Both the position numbers and the translations under genes were made by a program. Positions 1 to 8,705 of a stretch of DNA of 10,715 bases are shown here, piece after piece (position 1 is the stretch's first letter; each line of letters opens with the position of its first letter). The notes below the pieces were generated by a model, which did no database searches, was not told the DNA's origin, and saw only the letters and a program-made list of their open reading frames with translations. This DNA is from Chloroflexota bacterium. GTDB taxonomy: Bacteria; Chloroflexota; Limnocylindria; P2-11E. Location: assembly GCA_016875665.1 (NCBI GenBank), contig VGPA01000033.1:1-10715 (forward strand), read 5' to 3'.

Positions 1-96
1 CGCCGCCGGGGGGGGCTGGTCGGGGACCGCCTCGGTGCACGCGACGGCTGCGGCGGCCCCACCGGCGAGGAGCGCGAGCAGGCGGCGGCGTCGCAT
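1..96 (-). CDS. N-terminus of a probable exported lipoprotein (partial)
   Basis: An ATG at 96-94 (minus) opens 32 codons that run off the left edge. The translation starts MRRRRLLALLAGGAAAAVAC, followed by TEAVPDQPPPAA. This is a classic signal peptide: four arginines, a Leu/Ala hydrophobic core, then a cysteine at residue 20 preceded by A-V-A, an acceptable but not ideal lipobox. After the cysteine the chain becomes Pro-rich, as lipoprotein linkers often do. The mature domain lies outside the window, so no function can be given; a solute-binding or secreted enzyme domain would be typical but is not visible. It is divergent from the DUF1800 gene across 73 bp. The Arg run could also be read as a Tat signal. 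Confidence rests on the signal-peptide pattern alone. Confidence 0.6.
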   Translation of the reverse strand, partial: MRRRRLLALLAGGAAAAVACTEAVPDQPPPAA

Positions 97-163
97 GGGT
101 GTATACAAGCACACCACACGCGCCGCGCACCAGACGCCCTTTCCAGGGCCTTGCACACTCGGA

Positions 164-169
164 TAGTTT
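164..169 (+). promoter_or_regulatory. Possible -10 box for the DUF1800 gene
   Basis: TAGTTT (TANNNT type) directly precedes the GTG at 170 and lies 6 nt before the GTG at 176. If it is a real -10 element, transcription would start on the 176 GTG, giving a leaderless mRNA and excluding the 170 start. No convincing -35 element is visible, so this is weak. Confidence 0.2.
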
Positions 170-1684
170 GTGTGCGTGAAGAGCGGGCCACCGTCATCCC
201 GGGGTCGCGGCCTGCCGCTCCGGCGACGGGACGTGCTGTCGAGCGCCGGCGCGACCGCCGCTGGCCTGGCCGCGGCCCGGATCCTCACGCTCCGTGGCGG
301 AGACGCGGTCCCGCAGGGAACCGTCACCACGCAGGACTGGGTCGCGCCGCTCGATCGGCCCGAGGCTCGGATGGGCCATCTCCTGCGCCGCACCACCTTC
401 GCGCCCACCGGCGCGCAGCTCGAGTCGGCGCTGCGCGACGGGTACGCGCGCACGGTCGATCAGCTCATCGAGACGCCGGCGGCGGAGCCGCCGCCCCTCG
501 CGGGGGCGGATCAGGCGTCGAATGCCGCACCGCTCCGGCTGAACGACATGCGCGTGTGGTGGCTGTCGTGGATGCTCGACAGCCCGACCCCGTTCGCGGA
601 GCGGATGACGCTGTTCTGGCACGGACACTTCACAAGCGACTACCGCAAGGTCGGGATGCAATTCCCCTACCTGTACTGGCAGAACCTGACCTGGCGCCGG
701 CAGTCGCTGGGGAACCTGCACGACTTCCTCATGCAGGTGACGATCGACCCGGCGATGCTCCGCTACCTCGACCTCCACCAGAGCACGGGCCGCGCGCCGA
801 ACGAGAACTACTCGCGCGAGGTCATGGAGCTCTTCACGATGGGCGCGGGCACGTTCACCGAGAACGACGTCCGCAACGGCGCGAAGGCGTTCGCGGGCTG
901 GCGCGAGCCGCTCACGCCGCAGCTCGTGCAGGACCGCATCGACAGCGTCATGCGCACCTCCGGACGGCCGCCGGCGCAGAAGCCCCTGCCGGATACCGGC
1001 AAGGTGGGCATCTTCGAGCGCACCCGCGCGTTCGTCGGCCCGGCCTACTCGTTCCTCGGCGGCGACTTCAAGCTCTGGGACACCCGGGGCGCGATCGATC
1101 AGATCCTCGCGAACGACAACGTCGCGCCGCACCTGACGAAGAAGGTCCTGCGGGAGTTCGTGACCCCCGATCCGCCTGACGACCTGGTGAAGCGCATCGC
1201 CGAACCGTTCCGCAAGTCGCGCTACGACGTGAAGACGCTCATGCGGGATGTCCTGAACAGCCCCGAGTTCAGCGCGCCGCAGTACTACCGCTCCCTGGTG
1301 CGATCCCCGATCGAGTTCCTCGTGGCGTTCGCGCGGGCGATGGAGATCCCCACGGCCACGCTGGCGCCGCGGCTCGCGGTCGCCGGCACGCCGCTGGGCA
1401 TGGGGCTGTTCGACATGCCGGAGGTGGGCGGCTGGCCGACCAACGGTGCGTGGATCTCGAGCGCGAGCGTGCTGCAGCGGGTGAACTTCGTCGTCCAGAC
1501 CTTCGCCACCATCAATCCCGCGACGCTCCAGCAGCCGGGACCGCGCAGCACCGTGAGGGACTTCATCGCACGCCACCTCGAGAACACCCTGTCGCCCTCG
1601 ACGACCGAGATCCTGAACGCCGCGAACGACGACCTGACGCGGCGGATGATCCTCGCGGCCTCCCCGGAGTTCCAGCTCAAGTGA
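170..1684 (+). CDS. Tat-exported DUF1800 family protein
   Basis: A 504-residue protein of the DUF1800 family, whose biochemical role is unknown. The N-terminus carries a twin-arginine signal (R18-R19-R20-D-V-L, then an Ala/Gly-rich core to about residue 38), so it should be exported folded. Family hallmarks are clear: LRRTTFAPT near residue 73, W150-H-G-H-F with an aromatic/Met-rich surround, P210-N-E-N-Y-S-R-E-V-M-E-L-F-T-M-G followed by a TENDV segment and AFAGW, and a C-terminal LNSPEF and ASPEFQLK. Length is normal for the family. Two GTG starts are possible (170, 176); neither has a Shine-Dalgarno sequence, and I list the longer. It is followed 61 bp later by a DUF1501 gene, the usual partner of DUF1800. 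Family assignment is secure; function is not known. Confidence 0.93.
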   Translation: MCVKSGPPSSRGRGLPLRRRDVLSSAGATAAGLAAARILTLRGGDAVPQGTVTTQDWVAPLDRPEARMGHLLRRTTFAPTGAQLESALRDGYARTVDQLIETPAAEPPPLAGADQASNAAPLRLNDMRVWWLSWMLDSPTPFAERMTLFWHGHFTSDYRKVGMQFPYLYWQNLTWRRQSLGNLHDFLMQVTIDPAMLRYLDLHQSTGRAPNENYSREVMELFTMGAGTFTENDVRNGAKAFAGWREPLTPQLVQDRIDSVMRTSGRPPAQKPLPDTGKVGIFERTRAFVGPAYSFLGGDFKLWDTRGAIDQILANDNVAPHLTKKVLREFVTPDPPDDLVKRIAEPFRKSRYDVKTLMRDVLNSPEFSAPQYYRSLVRSPIEFLVAFARAMEIPTATLAPRLAVAGTPLGMGLFDMPEVGGWPTNGAWISSASVLQRVNFVVQTFATINPATLQQPGPRSTVRDFIARHLENTLSPSTTEILNAANDDLTRRMILAASPEFQLK

Positions 1685-1745
1685 ACGAGGCGAGAGGGAG
1701 GAGCGGCTTGGCCACGACGACGGAGCGTCGAGCCGGAGGCGGCGC

Positions 1746-3026
1746 ATGAGGATGGAGGGGATCAACCGCCTCAGCCGGAGGGAGTTCTCGCGCAGGGGCC
1801 TGCTCTTCGGCGTCGGCGAGCAGGCCGCCGCGTCGGGGTACGCCGCCGTGCCGGACGTCCTCGCGCGCGCCGTCCACGCGCAGCGCTCGGCCGGCGTCAC
1901 CAACGACAAGGTCATCGTCATGGTGCAGCTCGCCGGCGGCAACGACGGGCTCGGCACGGTGATCCCGCTCGGGGACGCCCGCTTCCGCGACCTCCGGCCA
2001 TCGCTCGGCGCCGTCGCCGCCAAGGCGCTGCCGCTGACGAAGGAGTGGGGCCTCAACGAGAACCTCGCCGGGATCAAGAAGCTGTACGACGCCGGCAAGG
2101 TCGCCGTGGTGCAGGGCATCGGGTACCCCGAGCCGTCCTTCTCGCACTTCGACTCGATCCGGGTGTGGGAGACGGGTGATCCCACGCGCCGTGAGCTCGA
2201 CGGCTGGCTCGGGAAGGTCGTGGCCAAGAACTACGACTCCGCCGGGCACCCCCTGGTGGGCACGGCCTGCGGCAACGACTCGATCCCCGGCATGTTTCGC
2301 GACCTCGACGCGCAGATCACCGTCATCGACGACAAGGAGACCTTCAAGTTCCAGGGGACCGCCGCCGTCGAGGACGTCATGGGCGCGCTCTACACGCGCA
2401 CGCCCGGCATCTACGGCGCGCTCTTCGACACTTCGATGCGCTCGGCACGGGACACGCTCGCCCAGCTGCGCACATCCAACGCGAAGTACGTGCCCAAGGC
2501 CAACTATTCGGACAGCGAGCGCCTGGTGTTCTCGTCCAAGAACAAGCTGGCCGCGGCGTTCTCGCTCGCGGCGCAGCTGATCGTCACCGGCACCGGGGTC
2601 AAGGTGCTGCACATGACGCTCGGAGGCTTCGACACGCACTTCACGCAGGCGAACCGGCAGGACCTGCTGCTCGGCTACCTCGACAAGGCGGTCGCCGCGT
2701 TCCACCAGGATCTGGCCGCCTACGGGATGAGCGACCGGGTGCTCGTGGCCACCTGGTCGGAGTTCGGCCGGCGCCCGCGCGAGAACGCCAGCGCCGGCAC
2801 CGACCACGGCACCGCGTCCCCGGTGTTCCTCATCGGCGACCCCGTGAAGGGCGGCCTGTACGGGGAGGCGCCGAACCTCGGTCGGATCGGCACCGACGGC
2901 AACCTCTCCTACGGGGTCGACTTCCGCTCCGTGTACCAAACGATCCTGGATGACCACCTGAAGGTGCCGTCGCGCGAGGTGTTCTCCACCACGTTCGACC
3001 GGATCCCCTTCCTGAAGGCCGGGTAG
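1746..3026 (+). CDS. Tat-exported DUF1501 family protein (alkaline-phosphatase-like fold)
   Basis: A 426-residue DUF1501 protein. The start ATG has a good ribosome site (GGAGG at 1735-1739, 6 nt away). The Tat signal reads S10-R-R-E-F followed by RRGLLFG, with possible cleavage after A-H-A near residue 45. Family motifs are V-Q-L-A-G-G-N-D-G (60-68), Y-P-E-P-S-F-S-H-F-D-S (127-137), G-G-F-D-T-H (293-298), W-S-E-F-G-R-R-P near 338 and G-T-D-H-G (351-355). The spaced Asp/His residues recall the metal sites of the alkaline phosphatase/sulfatase superfamily to which DUF1501 is linked, so a hydrolase-like role is possible but unproven. The gene forms a transcription unit with the upstream DUF1800 gene. 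The two families are commonly adjacent and both are exported, suggesting they act together outside the membrane. Confidence 0.93.
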   Translation: MRMEGINRLSRREFSRRGLLFGVGEQAAASGYAAVPDVLARAVHAQRSAGVTNDKVIVMVQLAGGNDGLGTVIPLGDARFRDLRPSLGAVAAKALPLTKEWGLNENLAGIKKLYDAGKVAVVQGIGYPEPSFSHFDSIRVWETGDPTRRELDGWLGKVVAKNYDSAGHPLVGTACGNDSIPGMFRDLDAQITVIDDKETFKFQGTAAVEDVMGALYTRTPGIYGALFDTSMRSARDTLAQLRTSNAKYVPKANYSDSERLVFSSKNKLAAAFSLAAQLIVTGTGVKVLHMTLGGFDTHFTQANRQDLLLGYLDKAVAAFHQDLAAYGMSDRVLVATWSEFGRRPRENASAGTDHGTASPVFLIGDPVKGGLYGEAPNLGRIGTDGNLSYGVDFRSVYQTILDDHLKVPSREVFSTTFDRIPFLKAG

Positions 3027-3039
3027 GTGGCCGGCCTTC
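3014..3039 (+). other. GC-rich hairpin over the DUF1501 stop codon
   Basis: A perfect 9-bp inverted repeat: GAAGGCCGG (3014-3022) pairs with CCGGCCTTC (3031-3039) around an 8-nt loop that contains most of the stop codon. An alternative shorter stem, GGCCG (3029-3033) with CGGCC (3039-3043), would compete with it. There is no T-run after it, so it is not a canonical intrinsic terminator. It could reduce read-through or stabilise the upstream mRNA before the next gene, which starts at 3054. Confidence 0.35.
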
Positions 3040-3053
3040 GGCCGCCGCACTAA

Positions 3054-3347
3054 ATGTCCGCCTTCGCGCTGCGGGTGGCTGCCGTGGTGGCGAGCCTGCT
3101 CGTGCTCTTCGGCGGCTGGGGCTACGCCGCGACCCACGTGAAGAACCCGAACGCGCCGCTGAAGCCCCCGGTGCCCGGCGCCGTCGTCGTCGAGGCCGCG
3201 CCGAGCGCGGCACCCACGCCGATCCCTTCGCTCCTGAACCGTCCGGCGCTGCGGCTCCCCTCGTCCTCCCCGGGGCCCGTGTTCAACCTCGCGCCGGCGG
3301 TCCAGACGACGGCGCTGCCCCGGATCACCATCACGCACGTCTCGTGA
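3054..3347 (+). CDS. Small membrane-anchored Pro/Ala-rich protein
   Basis: A 97-residue protein I do not recognise. Residues 5-27 form one hydrophobic segment, either an uncleaved anchor or a signal peptide with a possible cleavage after G-Y-A. The rest is low in charge and rich in Pro, Ala, Ser and Val (several PxP patches at 36-60), as in an extended linker outside the membrane. There are no cysteines and no C-H heme motif, so it is not itself a redox protein by sequence. An in-frame TAA directly precedes the ATG, so no earlier start exists. Its TGA overlaps the GTG of the next gene (GTGA, 4 bp), which indicates coupled translation and suggests it works with that membrane cytochrome. Codon use matches the neighbours, and I judge it real. 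Confidence 0.7.
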   Translation: MSAFALRVAAVVASLLVLFGGWGYAATHVKNPNAPLKPPVPGAVVVEAAPSAAPTPIPSLLNRPALRLPSSSPGPVFNLAPAVQTTALPRITITHVS

Positions 3348-3892
3348 TCCTCGGCGTCCCACCCGAGATGCTCACCTGGATCGCGGCCCGGGCAACCGGG
3401 CTGGCGTCCTACTTCGCGCTCTGCCTCGCGGTGCTCTCCGGGATCGCGCTCCGCACCTCGCTGCTGGACGTGCTCGCCACCAACCGCGCGCTCCGCGCCC
3501 TGCACGACTTCATGTCGCTGATCTGGTTGCCGCTCGGCGCGGCGCACGTCGTGGCGCTCTTGCTCGACAAGACGGCCCGCATCGGGATCGACGACCTGTT
3601 CGTGCCGTTCCAGACCGAGTACGGCCAGCTCGCGATCGGGCTCGGCACGATCTCGCTCGATCTCGTCGTGCTCATCGGTCTCACGAGCTTGCTGCGCGAC
3701 CGGATGAACCTGAAGGTTTGGCGCTGGATCCACCGGCTCTCCTATCCGATGTTCGTCGTCACGTTCCTGCACGCGGTGTGGTCGGGCACCGACTTCGCCG
3801 CGCCGATCGTCTCGTCGATCTCCTGGGCGATCGCCGGCGGCATCGCGCTGCTCGGAGTGTCGCGCATCGTGTTCGGGCGGCTGCCCGACTAG
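3344..3892 (+). CDS. Ferric-reductase-like transmembrane protein (heme b cytochrome)
   Basis: A 182-residue integral membrane protein with about five predicted helices (near 12-36, 52-75, 94-117, 128-148 and 152-175). Four histidines are arranged as two helix pairs: H54 and H68 (LHDF...AAHVV), and H130 and H143 (WIHRLSY...FLHAVW). This spacing is the bis-heme signature of the ferric-reductase-like domain found in MsrQ and the NOX/FRE families, so it probably carries two b hemes and moves electrons across the membrane. It has no FAD/NAD(P)H domain, so it needs an electron donor from elsewhere. The GTG start overlaps the preceding TGA (GTGA). It converges on the MFS gene, and the two genes share the palindrome CTAG (3889-3892) as stop codons. 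MsrQ itself is a possible identity, but no msrP is visible here. The acceptor is unknown. Confidence 0.82.
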   Translation: MILGVPPEMLTWIAARATGLASYFALCLAVLSGIALRTSLLDVLATNRALRALHDFMSLIWLPLGAAHVVALLLDKTARIGIDDLFVPFQTEYGQLAIGLGTISLDLVVLIGLTSLLRDRMNLKVWRWIHRLSYPMFVVTFLHAVWSGTDFAAPIVSSISWAIAGGIALLGVSRIVFGRLPD

Positions 3893-5154
3893 GCCGGCGG
3901 GCGCTCCTCCGCGCGCGCGGCGGGATCCACCACGTACCCTCCGAGCGGCGACCACAGCGCGAACGCCGCCGCGGATGCGACCGCGGCCAGCCCGCCGCTC
4001 ACCATCGCGAACTCGGGCGACACGAGGGTGCCGACTCCACCAGCGCGGACCTGCCCCATCAGAGGGCCACTGTTCACCGCGAGGCTGTAGATCGAGGTGA
4101 GGCGGCCGCGCATCTCGTCGCGCACCACGCTCTGCAGGACCGTGTTGCGGATGATCGCGCTCACGCTGTCGGCGCCGAAGGCGAACGCGAGGAGCGCGAG
4201 GCCCGCGGGGAACGCCGTGGCGAGGCCGAAGGCGGCGATGCCGAGGCCCCAGGCGACCACCGCGACGACCACGGCGTAACCCTGGCGACGGATGCGCGAC
4301 ACCCATCCCGACGTGAGCACGGCGAGCAGCGATCCCGCCGCCGGGGCCGCGAACAGCAGGCCGACGCCCTCCGGGCCGACCCCGTACACGCGGTCCGCGT
4401 AGTACGGGAGCAGCGCCAGCGGGGACGCGAAGGCCAGTGCCAGCACGTCGATCGCGAGCGCCGAGCGCAGGACCGCGCTTCCCCAGACGTAGCGGAGCCC
4501 TTCCGAGACCGCGACGAGCGCGGTCGTCCTCGCGGCGCGCGCCTGCGGCGGCGCCGTCACGCCGAGGATCCCGGCGATCGAGCCGGCGAGCCCGAGGCAT
4601 GACAGCCAGTACGCGCTCGAGATGCCGAACGCCGCGATCGCGACGCCGGCGATGGCGGGCCCGGCGATGGCGCCGATCTGGAACAGCGAGTAGTTGAGGG
4701 TGACCGCCGCGGCGAGCATCCGCCGCGGGACGAGCGTCGGCATGAGCGAGCCGCGCACGGGATGGTCGATCGCGCCGAAGGCGGCCGAGACCGCGGTCAG
4801 CGCGTACAGGATCCCCACCGTGATCGCCCCGACCTGGGTGAGCAGCGCGATGATCGCGCCGATGACGAGCGCGCTCGACTGCGTGATGAGGAGCAGGCGG
4901 CGGCGGTCGTACCGGTCGGCGAGCACGCCGCCGGCGAGCGTGACGAGCAGGATGGGCACGAGCTGGAACAGCCCGATCAGCCCGACCTGGAACGACGACT
5001 GCGTGAGCAGGTAGATCTGGTAGGGCAGCGCCACCTGGCGGAGCTGGGTCCCGAGCTGGCTGGAGACCTGTCCCAGGAACATCGCGCGGTACGAGTCCGA
5101 CTCGCGGAGCGGCGAGAGGTCGGGCAGGATCCCCGCGGCGCGGCGCGCCCTCAA
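3889..5154 (-). CDS. MFS transporter, MFS_3 (EntS-like) family
   Basis: A major facilitator of about 421 residues with roughly 12 hydrophobic segments. Its N-terminus, LSPLRESDSYRAMFLGQ, is typical of the MFS_3 exporter family, and the motif A loop between helices 2 and 3 is G-G-V-L-A-D-R-Y-D-R-R-R. A second-half IIRNTVLQSVVRDEMRGRLTS segment also fits the family. The family includes the enterobactin exporter EntS and macrolide efflux proteins; the substrate here cannot be told. Start choice: TTG at 5154 overlaps the TGA of the upstream pgl gene (TTGA, 4 bp), fits coupled translation and gives a normal N-terminus. A GTG at 5193 with a weak GGTGG upstream would add 13 residues and overlap pgl by 43 bp. 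It is the last gene of the fgd-pgl-MFS unit. Confidence 0.9.
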   Translation of the reverse strand: MRARRAAGILPDLSPLRESDSYRAMFLGQVSSQLGTQLRQVALPYQIYLLTQSSFQVGLIGLFQLVPILLVTLAGGVLADRYDRRRLLLITQSSALVIGAIIALLTQVGAITVGILYALTAVSAAFGAIDHPVRGSLMPTLVPRRMLAAAVTLNYSLFQIGAIAGPAIAGVAIAAFGISSAYWLSCLGLAGSIAGILGVTAPPQARAARTTALVAVSEGLRYVWGSAVLRSALAIDVLALAFASPLALLPYYADRVYGVGPEGVGLLFAAPAAGSLLAVLTSGWVSRIRRQGYAVVVAVVAWGLGIAAFGLATAFPAGLALLAFAFGADSVSAIIRNTVLQSVVRDEMRGRLTSIYSLAVNSGPLMGQVRAGGVGTLVSPEFAMVSGGLAAVASAAAFALWSPLGGYVVDPAARAEERPPA

Positions 5155-5792
5155 GCGGTCAGGAGCGAGGCGGCCGCGGGATCGAGCAGCCACTCGGCGG
5201 CCACCCGCCCCACCGGAAGCGCCGACGCGCGAGCGAGCGCGTCGGCCTTCGCCGCCCCGGTGCCGAGGACCACGATGCGTCCGGCGCCGGCGAGGGCGCG
5301 CAGCGTGAGCGTGACGCGGTCGGCGGGCGGCTTGGGCGAGCCGTGGACGGGCGCGACGAGCGTGGTCGCATCGAGCGCTGGGTTGCCGGGGAAGAGCGAG
5401 GCGGTGTGGCCGTCCTCACCCACGCCCAGGAGCACGAGGTCGAGCGGTCCCGCCGCGACCACCGGCTCGTAGCGCGCGGCGGCTTCCTCGGCCCCGAGCT
5501 CCCCCGGGATCCGGTGCACCGACGCGGGGTGCACCGCCGACAGGAGCGCCTCGCTGGCGAGCATGTAGTTCGCGTTCGCGGTGGGCGCGCAGTACTCGTC
5601 GCCGAAGAGGACGGTCACGCGCCCCCAGGGGAGCCGCTGCGGCGCGAGAAGCCGGTACGCCGCGAGCGGCGTGGTGCCGCCCGCGAGCACGAGGCGAGTG
5701 GACGGCCGAGCGCCGATCGTGGAGGCGACGATGGCGGCAGCCTCGGCGGCGACCGCGTCCGCGTCCGCGAGCACGCGCACGACGGTCGGCAC
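5151..5792 (-). CDS. pgl: 6-phosphogluconolactonase
   Basis: This enzyme hydrolyses 6-phospho-D-glucono-1,5-lactone to 6-phosphogluconate in the cytoplasmic oxidative pentose phosphate pathway. It has 213 residues, slightly short for the NagB/6PGL fold family. Signature segments are L36-A-G-G-T-T-P (phosphate loop), L62-F-G-D-E-Y-C-A-P and L122-G-V-G-E-D-G-H-T-A-S-L-F-P-G, with H129 the expected catalytic base. The second motif is usually FGDERxVP followed by SN; here the Arg is Tyr67 and the Ser is Ala74 (A-N-Y-M), a real departure at the substrate site. The GTG start follows the fgd TGA with no gap, so the two must be co-translated. The pairing is logical because fgd makes its substrate. 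NagB-type deaminase is less likely given the DGHTASLFPG motif. Confidence 0.92.
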   Translation of the reverse strand: MPTVVRVLADADAVAAEAAAIVASTIGARPSTRLVLAGGTTPLAAYRLLAPQRLPWGRVTVLFGDEYCAPTANANYMLASEALLSAVHPASVHRIPGELGAEEAAARYEPVVAAGPLDLVLLGVGEDGHTASLFPGNPALDATTLVAPVHGSPKPPADRVTLTLRALAGAGRIVVLGTGAAKADALARASALPVGRVAAEWLLDPAAASLLTA

Positions 5793-6794
5793 TCAGCCAA
5801 AGCGCCGCCGCAGCCGCGGCAGGATCTCCTTGCCGTAAAGGTCGATCGCCCGAGCCTGGTCGAGGCCGGGCATGTGCAGCACGAGGTGCGTGAAGCCGAA
5901 GCCGACGTACTCGCCGATCCGCTCCACGTGCTCGTCCGGATCGCTCGAGACGATCCACCGGCTCGCGGCCTTCTCGGCCGGGAGCAGGTTCGCGCGGCGC
6001 TCCATCTCGCGCGGGTCCTCCACGCCGACCTTGTCCTCGGCGGGCAGGGCGAGGGCGGCCCAGTGCCGCGTGTCCTCGAGCGCGCGCCGCGCGTCCGGGT
6101 CGAAGGACACCTTGAGTTCGATCATCCGCTCGATCGCCGCCGGGTCGCGCTTTGCCTTGGCAGCGCCGTCCGCCACCGCCGGCAGCAGCGTGTCGGCGTA
6201 GAGCGCGCGGCCCTTGCCGCTCGTGCAGATGAAGCCGTCGCCGAGTCGGCCGGCGAGGCGGGCCGCGCTCTCGCCCGCCGCGGCGACGTAGATCGGCACC
6301 CCGCCCTCCGGCCGGTCGTAGATCGTGGCGTCCCTGGTCTTGAAGTACTCGCCCTCGAACGTGACCCGCTCCTCACGCCAGAGCCGGCGCATCAGCTCGA
6401 TCGACTCGCGCAGCCGCGCGAAGCGCTCCTTCGAGTCGGGCCACGCGATCCCGACCGGGGATTCGTTCATCGACTCGCCGGTGCCGACGCCCAGGATCAT
6501 CCGTCCGGGATACAGGCAGCCCAGGGTGCCGAACGCCTGCGCCACCACTGCCGGGTGGTAGCGGAACGTGGGCGTCAGCACGCTCGTGCCCAGCTTCGCG
6601 GTCTTGGTGCGCTCGCCGACCGCGGCCAGCCACGCGAGCGAGAACGGCGCGTGCCCGTCGGTGTGCTTCCACGGCTGAAGGTGATCGCTGACCATTACGC
6701 TTTGGAAGCCGGCGCTCTCCGCCATGACCGCGAGCTCGACGAGCTTGCGTGGCGCGAACTGTTCGGCGGAGGCCTTGTACCCGACCACGAGCAT
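5793..6794 (-). CDS. fgd: F420-dependent glucose-6-phosphate dehydrogenase
   Basis: A 333-residue luciferase-like (LLM) TIM-barrel enzyme that oxidises glucose 6-phosphate to 6-phosphogluconolactone while reducing coenzyme F420. By memory it aligns with Mycobacterium tuberculosis FGD1 through nearly its whole length, including the opening GYKASAEQFAPR, SDHLQPW, GTSVLTPTFRY, ERFARLRES, GDGFICTSGKG and RWIVSSDPDE. The cofactor and catalytic residues match: D37, H38, W42 and E107 (FGD1 D39, H40, W44, E109). The sugar-phosphate residues T191, K194, K255 and R279 match FGD1 T195, K198, K259 and R283. The phosphate site argues against a general LLM reductase; other sugar 6-phosphates remain possible substrates, as in FSD-type relatives. 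The ATG lies 7 nt after a TATTCT box, so the mRNA may be leaderless. It heads the fgd-pgl-MFS unit and implies that the host makes F420. Confidence 0.93.
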   Translation of the reverse strand: MLVVGYKASAEQFAPRKLVELAVMAESAGFQSVMVSDHLQPWKHTDGHAPFSLAWLAAVGERTKTAKLGTSVLTPTFRYHPAVVAQAFGTLGCLYPGRMILGVGTGESMNESPVGIAWPDSKERFARLRESIELMRRLWREERVTFEGEYFKTRDATIYDRPEGGVPIYVAAAGESAARLAGRLGDGFICTSGKGRALYADTLLPAVADGAAKAKRDPAAIERMIELKVSFDPDARRALEDTRHWAALALPAEDKVGVEDPREMERRANLLPAEKAASRWIVSSDPDEHVERIGEYVGFGFTHLVLHMPGLDQARAIDLYGKEILPRLRRRFG

Positions 6795-6801
6795 CGTCGG
6801 C

Positions 6802-6807
6802 AGAATA
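6802..6807 (-). promoter_or_regulatory. Probable -10 box of the fgd-pgl-MFS unit
   Basis: TATTCT on the minus strand, 7 nt before the fgd ATG, would place the transcription start at or 1 nt before the start codon. No good -35 is visible at 16-18 bp. It lies in the 37-bp gap shared with the divergent bipA gene. Confidence 0.35.
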
Positions 6808-6816
6808 GCCGGGATT

Positions 6817-6821
6817 GGTGA
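6817..6821 (+). promoter_or_regulatory. Ribosome binding site that decides the bipA start
   Basis: GGTGA, complementary to the 3' end of 16S rRNA, sits 10 nt before the GTG at 6832. The open frame extends further upstream to an ATG at 6724, but that part is antisense to the conserved N-terminus of fgd and has no ribosome site. Confidence 0.4.
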
Positions 6822-6831
6822 GCACGCCTAC

Positions 6832-8685
<1,854 letters not shown>

Positions 8686-8688
<3 letters not shown>

Positions 8689-8705
8689 CAAGCCTCTTGC
8701 TATTT
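8686..8705 (+). terminator. Intrinsic terminator built on the bipA stop codon
   Basis: TAGCAAG (8686-8692) and CTTGCTA (8696-8702) form a perfect 7-bp stem with a 3-nt loop, followed by TTT. The first arm begins with the bipA TAG stop codon. The T-run is short, so efficiency is uncertain. The right arm also supplies the candidate -35 of the next gene. Confidence 0.5.

Noticed and set aside
1..30. The run of eight G at 8-15 as a sequencing error or regulatory homopolymer.
   Set aside because: It falls in the Pro-rich linker of the lipoprotein frame, which stays open to the window edge, so no frameshift is implied.
97..110. TGTATA/TATACA on the minus strand before the lipoprotein gene as a -10 box.
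   Set aside because: It is only 3-5 nt before the ATG and no -35 element is visible; too weak to call, though it fits the leaderless pattern.
194..2227. A 677-codon open frame on the minus strand opposite DUF1800 and DUF1501.
   Set aside because: The translation is Arg/Ala/Gly-rich with no recognisable motif, and it spans two genes with clear family signatures; it is the usual antisense artefact of high GC.
1677..4600. Long minus-strand frames of 561 and 492 codons around 1677-3362 and 3122-4600.
   Set aside because: Low-complexity Arg/Gly/Ala translations that overlap genes with clear motifs on the true frames.
6758..6767. GAAC and GTTC close together inside fgd as another LexA site.
   Set aside because: The arms overlap with a 1-nt gap instead of the required 4 nt and lie within conserved coding sequence.
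5343..6821. A 492-codon plus-strand frame opposite pgl and fgd.
   Set aside because: No motif, and charge-rich composition typical of an antisense frame; fgd matches FGD1 nearly end to end.
6724..6831. Upstream extension of bipA to the ATG at 6724.
   Set aside because: It would overlap the conserved N-terminal codons of divergent fgd by 71 bp, has no ribosome site, and would make BipA unusually long.
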